Source of the DNA: Thermofilaceae archaeon
GTDB lineage: Archaea > Thermoproteota > Thermoprotei > Thermofilales > Thermofilaceae
Assembly (NCBI GenBank): GCA_027027675.1
Contig: JALVKT010000065.1
Location: 1-5,070 of the forward strand
Direction: 5' to 3'
Length of the DNA: 5,070 nucleotides
The notes under the pieces were generated by a model. The model ran no database searches. It saw only the letters and a program-made list of their open reading frames with translations, and was not told the origin of the DNA. The position numbers and the translations under genes were made by a program. Shown piece by piece: positions 1-5,070 of this stretch; position 1 is the stretch's first letter; every line of letters starts with the position of its first letter.

Positions 1-614
1 CCCAGCAGGGGGACGCTTCGGAGGCCGTGCTCCTCGACTAGGCGGTAGCGCTCCTCGACCGGGACGGGCTTGTTGGTCGACGCCTCCCTGAGGTCGAAGA
101 CGAAGAAGTCGAAGAGGGGGGCCTCGGGGTAGCGGTGCCTGGTGTAGGGGTTCTCGAGGCCCACAACCTCCCCGTTGACCATGTAGCCCTCCAGCTCTTT
201 GAGGAGGCTTGCAAGCTCGTCGCCGTAGAGCCGCCTGAGCCGCGCGGTGGTGTAGGGGCATATGTAGCCGCCACGCGTCAAGGCGTATATCTGGCCGTCA
301 ACCTCGACCACGCGGACGTTGTAGCCGTTCATCTTCTCCTCCACGTACACCTTGCCGGGGAAGTGGCGGGGCACAGCCACCGACAATAGGAGAACCCTCC
401 TTATGGAGGGGAAGCCCCTGACAACCCGTGGCCCCTCACCGCCCACTATCACCGCGGTGCCCTCCTCGTAGCCCTTCACCGGCCTCCTGAGGACGTAGTA
501 GTTTAGCCCGCGGAACCTCATGGGCCTCACAGCCCCCTTGGAGAGAAGGCTGTGGGCCTCCTCCCTCGAAAGGCTGAGGGCCTCCGCTAACAGGTCGACG
601 CCCATCGACGGCAT
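1..614 (-). CDS. ATP-dependent RNA ligase, archaeal Rnl3 (Pab1020-like) family, 3' part missing
   Basis: Predicted ATP-dependent RNA ligase that seals 5'-phosphate and 3'-hydroxyl RNA ends through an enzyme-AMP intermediate. About 204 residues are visible of a family usually near 380, because the gene runs off the left edge. Motif I is EEKMNGYNVR, with the likely nucleophile Lys94 (KMNG; several relatives have KxDG). It is followed by the family signature LTRGGYICPYTT (about 112-123), the NGEVVGLENPY segment with Glu149, and motif III-like FDFFVFDL (168-175). Motifs IV and V would lie outside the window, so activity cannot be judged. The start is the ATG at 614, since an in-frame TGA lies three codons upstream. 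The ATG at 605 (Met4) is the alternative and sits better, about 25 bases, from the shared TATA-like box. The gene is divergent from the PIN-domain partner gene, which fits the known genomic association of these families. The family assignment is firm; the physiological RNA substrate is unknown from sequence. Confidence 0.93.
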   Translation of the reverse strand, partial: MPSMGVDLLAEALSLSREEAHSLLSKGAVRPMRFRGLNYYVLRRPVKGYEEGTAVIVGGEGPRVVRGFPSIRRVLLLSVAVPRHFPGKVYVEEKMNGYNVRVVEVDGQIYALTRGGYICPYTTARLRRLYGDELASLLKELEGYMVNGEVVGLENPYTRHRYPEAPLFDFFVFDLREASTNKPVPVEERYRLVEEHGLRSVPLL

Positions 615-626
615 ACACGCTCAACC

Positions 627-634
627 TATAATTT
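627..634. promoter_or_regulatory. Shared TATA-like element between the ligase and PIN genes
   Basis: TATAATTT (AAATTATA on the minus strand) is the main AT-rich patch in the 38-base gap between two divergent genes. Its centre is about 25 bases from the ligase ATG at 605 and about 28 from the PIN-gene ATG at 659, close to the usual archaeal TATA position for leaderless transcripts. No ribosome binding site is visible on either side. A second AT-rich run, CTTATTTATG at 646-655, could be an alternative box for the minus strand. Inferred from position and composition only. Confidence 0.45.
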
Positions 635-652
635 CCCGAGCCCCCCTTATTT

Positions 653-1300
653 ATGGCAATGAAGCTCGTGCTCGACACCACGGCCTTCAGCGACGACAGG
701 GTACGCAAGGCCCTCGGCGACGGGAGCCTAGAGGCCACTGTCTCGGCGCTCATAGACCTCTTCGCGGAGGCAACCGAGAAGCTCGGCTACGAGTTCTACA
801 CCACGCCCCGCGTCTACAGGGAGCTAGCCGGCTTCCTCGAGAGGAACGGGTGCAGCCGGAGAACCATAGAGAGGCTTGCAGGCTGGGTCGTGGTGAAGGC
901 CCCAAGCAGCCTCGAGGCCAGGATCCCCGCCTACGTCATGTACCGCTACGTCGGCGACCTAAGGAGGAGGATGGACAAGGGGCTCCGCGTGGCCGAGAAG
1001 GCTGTGAGGAGGGCCGCTAGGGACGCGCGGGAGAACAGCGGCGCCAGCATAGAGGAGGTGGTTGGCCCCCTAATACACAAGCTGAGGGAAGACTACAGGC
1101 TGGCGCTGCGGCACGGCATAGTGGACAGCGAGGAGGACTTCGAGCTTGTAATGCTGGCCTGGGAGCTGGGAGCCACAATAGTCTCAAGCGACGAGGGTAT
1201 ACGCTCGCTCGCCGAGAGCCTGGGGATACGGGTTGTGGACGCGGTGACGCTTGTGAACATTATACGTGAACGGCTTGGGCGTAGGGCCGGGCAGCCCTGA
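653..1300 (+). CDS. RNA ligase partner protein (PIN-domain, UPF0278-like)
   Basis: A 215-residue PIN-domain protein that I recognise as the archaeal 'RNA ligase partner' family, probably a Mg2+/Mn2+-dependent ribonuclease or an inactive-nuclease-like partner. It opens with the PIN strand MKLVLDTTAFSD carrying Asp8. Glu57 lies in VYREL. A long basic helical stretch (about 95-150, rich in Arg, Lys and Glu) separates this from DFELVMLAWELGATIVSSDEG, with Asp162 and Asp180, so a four-acid PIN site appears complete. Length agrees with the family. The ATG at 653 is used; the ATG at 659 (Met3) matches the usual family N-terminus (M-K-hydrophobic-LDTTA) and the TATA-like spacing equally well or better. 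It is divergent from the RNA ligase gene, supporting a joint role in RNA metabolism. The last 41 bases overlap, tail-to-tail, the end of the adenylate kinase gene. RNA cleavage is inferred from the PIN fold and has not been shown here. Confidence 0.92.
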   Translation: MAMKLVLDTTAFSDDRVRKALGDGSLEATVSALIDLFAEATEKLGYEFYTTPRVYRELAGFLERNGCSRRTIERLAGWVVVKAPSSLEARIPAYVMYRYVGDLRRRMDKGLRVAEKAVRRAARDARENSGASIEEVVGPLIHKLREDYRLALRHGIVDSEEDFELVMLAWELGATIVSSDEGIRSLAESLGIRVVDAVTLVNIIRERLGRRAGQP

Positions 1301-1928
1301 ACGCCTTGAGCTTCTCCAGAAGCAGGGGTATCCCCTCCCTGGAGTCTATGCTCGCGTCGAACTCTAGGAGCTTGCCGAGCCCCCTGTAGTAGTCGACGAC
1401 GGGCCTGATAGTCTCCCTGTAAAGCCTGAGCCTCTCCCTGACGACCTCGGGGTCGTCGTCCCGCCTCCTGACAAGCTTTGCGCCGCAAACGTCGCAGATG
1501 CCGGGAACCTTGGGCGGCTTCCACTTCACGTGGTACGTGGCGCCGCATCTGGGGCATACGAGGCGGCCCGACACCCTCTCAACTATGACGTCGTCGGGCG
1601 CCTCGAGGAGGACGGCCACGTCCACGGGGAACCGGGACTCGAGGAAGCGGGCCTGGCTAAGGGTTCTCGGGTACCCGTCGAGGACGAAGCCCCTGGCGCA
1701 GTCGGGCTGGGAAAGCCTCTTCTCGACAACGAGGTTTATGATTGAGTCGGGGACGAGGAGGCCCCTCTCCATGTACCCCTTCACGGCTTTGCCGAGCTTT
1801 GTGCCCGCGGCCACCTCGCGGCGCAGGATGTCGCCCGTGGATATGTGGGGTACACCGAGTGCTTTTGCAATGGCCCTAGAATAGGTTCCCTTCCCCACCC
1901 CGGGTGGGCCGAGAAAGGTTATGCGCGA
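1260..1928 (-). CDS. adk: Adenylate kinase with zinc-type LID; start codon non-canonical
   Basis: Cytoplasmic adenylate kinase (ATP + AMP = 2 ADP), about 222 residues, normal for the long-LID form. Numbering from the codon at 1928: P-loop GPPGVGKGT (7-15), AMP-binding STGD (30-33), GFVLDGYPRT (80-89), and arginines at 118 and 122 before the LID. The LID carries CPRC (125-128) and CDVC (145-148), four cysteines expected to hold a structural zinc, and is followed by RRRDDDP. The coding frame contains no ATG, GTG or TTG between the in-frame TGA at 1937-1935 and the P-loop. The first canonical start, GTG at 1898, would delete the first strand and half of the P-loop. I place the start at 1928-1926 because that codon (TCG) aligns with the usual Met before RITFLGPPG and lies six bases after GGTGA; ATA at 1922 is the alternative. 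A sequence error is possible. The 3' end overlaps the PIN gene by 41 bases. Confidence 0.9.
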   Translation of the reverse strand, partial: SRITFLGPPGVGKGTYSRAIAKALGVPHISTGDILRREVAAGTKLGKAVKGYMERGLLVPDSIINLVVEKRLSQPDCARGFVLDGYPRTLSQARFLESRFPVDVAVLLEAPDDVIVERVSGRLVCPRCGATYHVKWKPPKVPGICDVCGAKLVRRRDDDPEVVRERLRLYRETIRPVVDYYRGLGKLLEFDASIDSREGIPLLLEKLKAFRAARPYAQAVHV

Positions 1929-1933
1929 GACAG

Positions 1934-1940
1934 CTCACCC
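1934..1940 (-). promoter_or_regulatory. Ribosome binding site of the adenylate kinase gene
   Basis: On the minus strand GGGTGAG matches the crenarchaeal anti-Shine-Dalgarno pairing core GGTGA. It is the clearest ribosome binding site in the window. It matters because it lies six bases upstream of the TCG codon at 1928-1926, where homology puts the initiator, and 12 bases from the ATA at 1922. It argues that translation starts here and not at the GTG at 1898, which would be 36 bases away. Confidence 0.55.
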
Positions 1941-1959
1941 TTATGCATATGTATTATCA

Positions 1960-1973
1960 AGATTTATTAATCT
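1960..1973. promoter_or_regulatory. AT-rich inverted repeat and probable adenylate kinase TATA box
   Basis: AGATT-TATT-AATCT is a perfect five-base inverted repeat with a four-base centre. On the minus strand its core reads TTAATAAA, centred about 26 bases before position 1940, so a transcript from there would begin at the GGGTGAG ribosome binding site with a leader of about 12 bases. Its centre (1966.5) lies nearly midway between the proposed starts at 1928 and 2006. It could therefore be a TATA box, an operator, or both. Basis is spacing and symmetry only. Confidence 0.4.
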
Positions 1974-1977
1974 ATCG

Positions 1978-1985
1978 TATTTATG
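1978..1985 (+). promoter_or_regulatory. TATA-like box of the HExxH-protein gene
   Basis: TATTTATG is centred about 25 bases upstream of the GTG at 2006, the usual archaeal TATA distance for a leaderless transcript starting at that codon. It is the reason the GTG at 2006 was chosen over the ATG codons at 1943 and 1949, which would lie upstream of or inside the promoter region. Confidence 0.4.
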
Positions 1986-2005
1986 CGCCGGCGCCATGGA
2001 GAAGC

Positions 2006-2365
2006 GTGGACTGTGGCGTAGACGGGGAGACCGCGTACAGGGTCGTCAAGCTCATCTTGGACGGGAAGACGGAGGAGGCTGTGAGCCTGCTTTCAGAGTA
2101 CTTCGGCGTAGACCCTCCACGCCTAGCCGTGAAGAGGCCGAAGGGGATCGGCAAGGCCCTGGCGGTCTACGTCGCGGGCAAGGAGACCATATTTTTCACG
2201 AGGGGCGAGTACTACAGCAACCCCTTCATAGTGCTCCACGAGTTCTACCACCACCTCCGCATGTTCGAGGGCAAGCACAGGGGGACGGAGAAAAACGCCG
2301 ACGCCTTCGCCCTCTGCGTCATCGAGAGGGCTAAGGCTTACGCCTCTCGCGGCGGAAGACTATGA
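2006..2365 (+). CDS. Small HExxH metallopeptidase-like protein
   Basis: A 119-residue soluble protein of unassigned family with a zinc-peptidase-like motif. The segment FIVLHEFYHHLRMF has His78-Glu79-x-x-His82, so two histidine zinc ligands and a catalytic Glu are plausible. Further on, TEKNADAFALCVIERA resembles the E-x-x-A-(D/N)-x-F-A helix that carries the third ligand in ImmA/IrrE (M78-like) peptidases; here this Glu is residue 95. The spacing from His82 to Glu95 is 13 residues, much shorter than I recall for M78 enzymes, so His91 or Asp99 could serve instead. The N-terminal third (about 1-40) is probably helical and the middle forms the strands leading to the HExxH helix. No signal peptide or membrane segment is seen. 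The GTG at 2006 is chosen from its TATA-like spacing; ATG at 1943 or 1949 would add 19-21 residues encoded by AT-rich promoter-like DNA. The 3' end overlaps the cation ATPase gene by 35 bases. Metal binding and proteolysis are inferred. Confidence 0.72.
   Translation: MDCGVDGETAYRVVKLILDGKTEEAVSLLSEYFGVDPPRLAVKRPKGIGKALAVYVAGKETIFFTRGEYYSNPFIVLHEFYHHLRMFEGKHRGTEKNADAFALCVIERAKAYASRGGRL
2291..2295 (-). terminator. Possible T-tract terminator of the cation ATPase gene
   Basis: The minus strand reads GGCGTTTTTCTCC about 36 bases after the ATPase stop codon, inside the opposing HExxH gene. Archaeal intrinsic termination commonly uses a short T-run without a strong hairpin. This is the only T5 run close to that 3' end, but a run of five is weak and may be codon chance (it encodes Glu-Lys-Asn on the other strand). 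Confidence 0.2.
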
Positions 2366-5024
2366 GCTTCGCCGCCTCAAGCACGAGGAACACTGTTGCC
2401 GCTGCCGCCACCCCCAGTACCCAGTCCTCCAGGTCGGGCTCTACGAGCTTGAAGGCTGCGCGCGCCGGCGGCGCGTAGAGTATGGCGAGCTGCATGACTA
2501 TGGAGACGAGTATGGCGGCTATCAGGTACTTGTTCTTAAAGACGCCTACCCTAAACACGGTGTGCCTCAGGGACCTCGTTGAGAGAGCCAGGAGGAGCTC
2601 CATGAGTATGAGCGAGGTGAATATCGTAGTCCTGGCCTCCACCACGCTGGCCCCCTGGGAGAGCTGTAGGCTGAACATGTAGACCAGTATGGCCGTGGCC
2701 ACCGCGGGGGTTAGGACGAAGAACAGGAAGTTCTCCCGTAGGTCGAAGACGGGGTCGCTGGGCTTTCTCGGCTTCCGCTCCAGTATGTCGGGGTCTGGGG
2801 GGTCGACGCCGAGCGCTATGGCGGGGAAGCCGTCTGTGACGAGATTTATCCAGAGGTACTGTATAGCGTTGAAGGGGAGGGGCAGGGAGGCGAGCGAGGC
2901 TACTAGGGGGACTAGGAGCTCCGTTATGTTGCAGCGCAGCAGGTATGCGATGTACTTCCTGATGTTCTCGAATATCTCTCGGCCGAGCTTTACCGCCTCC
3001 ACGATGGTGGCGAAGTTGTCGTCGGCGAGTATCATGTCGGCCGCCTCCTTCGCGACCTCCGTGCCCGTGATGCCCATCGCAACCCCTATGTCGGCCGCTT
3101 TGAGCGCGGGCGCGTCGTTCACGCCGTCGCCGGTCATGGCCACTATGTGGCCCCGCCTCTTCAACGCCTTCACTATGCGCAGCTTATGCTCCGGCGAAAC
3201 CCTCGCGTAGACCTTTATCCTCTCAACCTCCCTCTCAAGCTCCTCCTCGCTCATCGCGTCGAGCTCCGCGCCCGTCACCGCCTCGTCGCCCTCCCCCATG
3301 AGGCCAAGCTCCCTAGCAACGGCCACCGCCGTCAACTTGTGGTCGCCGGTTATCATGGCCACGCCTATCCCGGCGCGCCTGCAGAGGGCGAGCGCGTCCC
3401 TGACCTCCGGGCGGGGCGGGTCTATCATCCCGACTACGCCGAGGAACACGAGGTCTGTCTCGTCGCTTTCAACCCACTCCTCCTTGTCCTCAACCCTCTT
3501 GTAGGCGAAGCCCAGGTTTCTAAGGCCCTGTGACGCCATCTCCTCCACCGCCCTGAGCACTGCGCCCCTCATCTCCTCGGTGAGCTCCTCCTCCCTGCCG
3601 TCAACCATCACCCTCGACGAGAGGGCCAGGACGACCTCAGGCGCGCCCTTTACGTACATCACGAGGCCCTCCTCCGTCCTGTGTATCGTGGACATCCTCT
3701 TCCTCTCCGAAGAGAAGGGTATCTCGCCCACCCTCTCCTCGCTCTCCTTGAGGCCCGCCTTGTACGCGAGAACCTTCAGCGCCGCCTCGGTGGGGTCGCC
3801 CACCGCGACCCAGCGGCCGTCCCTCTCCTCCACCCTGGCGTCGTTGTTGTGGAGGGCCGCCCTTAGGAGCAGGGCCAGCCCCGGGTTCGAGAGCGGATCT
3901 ATGGGTTGGCCGTCCATCAGGAACTCTCCGCGCGGCTCGTAGCCCGTGCCTGTGACCTCCACCCTCCTCCCCGGGGGGAGCCAGACCTGCTTGACCGTCA
4001 TCTCCCCCTTGGTCATCGTCCCCGTCTTGTCGGAGCATATGTACGTGGTTGAGCCGAGCGTCTCCACTGCGGGGAGCTTCTTCACGACGGCGTTACGCTT
4101 GGCCATGCGGTACATTCCGATCGCCAGGGCGCCCGTGACTACCGCTGGGAGGGCCTCGGGGACCGCGGCGACGGCCAGGCTTATCGCCCACACCGCCATG
4201 TCGAGGAGCGAGTAGTGCCAGACGAAGAGGCCTATCGCCGAGACAACGGAGGCGACGACGACCATGAGGAGGGTGAGCCACCTCCCAATAGAGGCCATCC
4301 TGCGCTCCAGAGGCGTCTTCTCCTTCTCAACCTCCTGGAGGCTCCTCGCTATCCGGCCGAGCTGGGTGTCCATTCCCGTGGCCACTGCCACCGCGAGGCC
4401 CTTACCGTAGGTGACCACTGTCCCGTAGAACACCATGTTGCTCCTCTCGGCGAGCGGCGTGTTCGGCGGCAGCACGCCCGGGAACTTCTCCACAGTGACT
4501 GACTCGCCCGTGAGCATGGACTCGTCAACCTTGAGGTTCACGGACTCGAAGACCCTCGCGTCGGCCGCTACACGGTCCCCGGCCGCGAGGACGAGTACGT
4601 CGCCCGGCACGACCTCTGCCGCCGGGACTGTCTTCTCGACGCCTCCCCTGAGAACCCTGGCGGTGGGCGCGGTCATCTTCTTGAGTGCCTTCACGGCCTC
4701 CTCGGCCCTGTACTCCTGCGCGAAGCCCAGGATGGAGCTGGCAAGGACTATCGCGAGTATGGTGGCCGCGTCGAGAACCTCGCCTATCGCCAGTGAGAGG
4801 GCTGTGGCGAGGAGCAGGAGCGCCATTAGGGGGTTTATGAACTGGTCTATGAATATGAGGAGGGGGCTCCTACCCTTCTCCTCCTCGATGACGTTTGGCC
4901 CGTGCTCTCTGAGGCGCCTGGCAGCCTCCTCGTCGCTGAGCCCCTGGGGGGATGAGCGGAGCCTCTCAAAGACCTCCTCTATGGGCAGTGAGTGCCACGC
5001 GACGCCCTCTCCCACACTTAGCAC
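2331..5024 (-). CDS. P2A-type (SERCA/PacL-like) cation-transporting ATPase, probably Ca2+
   Basis: Full-length 897-residue membrane pump that uses ATP to move a cation, most likely Ca2+, out of the cytoplasm. Order: cation-ATPase N-domain (about 10-60), M1-M2 (about 56-104), actuator domain with TGES (172-175), M3-M4 (about 248-303), P-domain with phosphorylated Asp332 in SDKTGTMT, N-domain with KGAPE (459-463), MITGDH (557-562), TGDGVND (631-637), then six C-terminal helices M5-M10 (about 690-888). M4 has VPEALP with Glu290. M5 has Asn699 and Glu702, M6 has Asn727, Thr730 and Asp731 in NLVTDGFPA, and M8 has Glu809. By motif alignment these match SERCA Glu309, Asn768, Glu771, Asn796, Thr799, Asp800 and Glu908, so the side chains of both Ca2+ sites appear kept. 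The start GTG at 5024 fits a leaderless transcript from the TATA-like box at 5052-5057; GTG at 5015, six bases after GGTG, is the alternative. Mn2+ or another ion cannot be excluded. The gene stands alone and overlaps its convergent neighbour by 35 bases. Confidence 0.95.
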   Translation of the reverse strand: MLSVGEGVAWHSLPIEEVFERLRSSPQGLSDEEAARRLREHGPNVIEEEKGRSPLLIFIDQFINPLMALLLLATALSLAIGEVLDAATILAIVLASSILGFAQEYRAEEAVKALKKMTAPTARVLRGGVEKTVPAAEVVPGDVLVLAAGDRVAADARVFESVNLKVDESMLTGESVTVEKFPGVLPPNTPLAERSNMVFYGTVVTYGKGLAVAVATGMDTQLGRIARSLQEVEKEKTPLERRMASIGRWLTLLMVVVASVVSAIGLFVWHYSLLDMAVWAISLAVAAVPEALPAVVTGALAIGMYRMAKRNAVVKKLPAVETLGSTTYICSDKTGTMTKGEMTVKQVWLPPGRRVEVTGTGYEPRGEFLMDGQPIDPLSNPGLALLLRAALHNNDARVEERDGRWVAVGDPTEAALKVLAYKAGLKESEERVGEIPFSSERKRMSTIHRTEEGLVMYVKGAPEVVLALSSRVMVDGREEELTEEMRGAVLRAVEEMASQGLRNLGFAYKRVEDKEEWVESDETDLVFLGVVGMIDPPRPEVRDALALCRRAGIGVAMITGDHKLTAVAVARELGLMGEGDEAVTGAELDAMSEEELEREVERIKVYARVSPEHKLRIVKALKRRGHIVAMTGDGVNDAPALKAADIGVAMGITGTEVAKEAADMILADDNFATIVEAVKLGREIFENIRKYIAYLLRCNITELLVPLVASLASLPLPFNAIQYLWINLVTDGFPAIALGVDPPDPDILERKPRKPSDPVFDLRENFLFFVLTPAVATAILVYMFSLQLSQGASVVEARTTIFTSLILMELLLALSTRSLRHTVFRVGVFKNKYLIAAILVSIVMQLAILYAPPARAAFKLVEPDLEDWVLGVAAAATVFLVLEAAKLIVFRRERRKP

Positions 5025-5051
5025 CTGAGCCGGAGAAGGCGGCGCCCCTAC

Positions 5052-5057
5052 ATATAT
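5052..5057 (-). promoter_or_regulatory. TATA-like box of the cation ATPase gene
   Basis: ATATAT within GAGATATATGTAG on the minus strand is centred about 30 bases before the GTG at 5024, predicting a transcript start near 5028 and an almost leaderless mRNA. It is the only AT-rich patch between that GTG and the right edge of the window. The reading frame stays open upstream of 5024 to the window edge but holds no ATG, GTG or TTG there. Confidence 0.45.
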
Positions 5058-5070
5058 CTCTACGCCGCCC

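Noticed and set aside
436..753. Minus-strand open frame across the ligase/PIN gap
   Set aside because: It crosses the divergent promoter and overlaps two well-supported genes in other frames; its translation is low-complexity (Gly/Pro/Ser-rich) and has no recognisable motif.
520..1020. Plus-strand open frame of 166 residues overlapping the PIN gene
   Set aside because: Arg/Gly/Pro-rich translation typical of a shifted frame in GC-rich DNA, while the PIN frame has clear family motifs.
1498..1884. Plus-strand open frame antisense to adenylate kinase
   Set aside because: Entirely opposite the conserved P-loop and LID coding region, Ser/Thr/Arg-rich, with no family motif.
1260..1898. Adenylate kinase starting at the GTG at 1898
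   Set aside because: It would begin within the P-loop at V-G-K-G and lose the first strand and G-P-P-G; the ribosome binding site lies 36 bases upstream, so this start is unlikely.
1904..2005. N-terminal extension of the HExxH protein from ATG 1904, 1943 or 1949
   Set aside because: The first lies inside the adenylate kinase coding region; the others read through AT-rich promoter-like DNA upstream of the TATTTATG box, so the GTG at 2006 fits better. ATG 1943 or 1949 is not fully excluded.
1921..2334. Second plus-strand open frame of 137 residues over the HExxH gene
   Set aside because: A shifted frame with Arg/Gly/Pro-rich translation and no motif; the neighbouring frame carries HExxH and a plausible ligand helix.
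4435..5028. Long plus-strand open frame of 197 residues antisense to the ATPase N-terminus
   Set aside because: Ser/Thr/Ala-rich antisense shadow of a highly conserved pump; long antisense open frames are expected in GC-rich coding DNA. The other plus-strand frames between 2482 and 4502 are rejected for the same reason.
1..5070. CRISPR array, tRNA, insertion sequence or other mobile element
   Set aside because: No regularly spaced direct repeats, tRNA-like cloverleaf sequence, transposase motif or flanking inverted repeats were seen on reading both strands.

Overview
The window looks like GC-rich DNA of a hyperthermophilic crenarchaeon, possibly of the Desulfurococcales; the exact genus is not determined. 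The evidence is heavy AGG (Arg) and ATA (Ile) codon use, GTG start codons, TATA-like boxes about 25 bases before starts with little or no leader, a GGTGA-type ribosome binding site, and archaeal families such as a Pab1020-type RNA ligase and its PIN-domain partner. I see no mobile element, CRISPR array, rRNA or tRNA.

Layout: five genes fill almost all of the window and alternate strictly in strand (-, +, -, +, -). From the left they are (1) an ATP-dependent RNA ligase of the archaeal Rnl3 family, whose C-terminus lies beyond the left edge; (2) a PIN-domain protein of the 'RNA ligase partner' family, divergent from the ligase across 38 bases; (3) a zinc-LID adenylate kinase, tail-to-tail with the PIN gene with a 41-base overlap; (4) a small HExxH metallopeptidase-like protein, divergent from adenylate kinase across an AT-rich promoter patch; (5) a full-length P2A-type, SERCA-like cation (probably Ca2+) ATPase, tail-to-tail with gene 4 with a 35-base overlap. 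Its promoter lies at the right edge. Apart from promoters, nothing is non-coding.

How they work together: only genes 1 and 2 have a clear functional link, an RNA-sealing enzyme paired with a likely PIN-family ribonuclease. Adenylate kinase (nucleotide balance), the putative peptidase and the cation pump look like independent housekeeping units.

Points most worth a second look: the ligase/PIN pair as a possible RNA cut-and-seal module; the adenylate kinase frame, which has no canonical start codon upstream of its P-loop despite a well-placed ribosome binding site; the very compact HExxH protein; and the short, nearly symmetrical divergent promoters.
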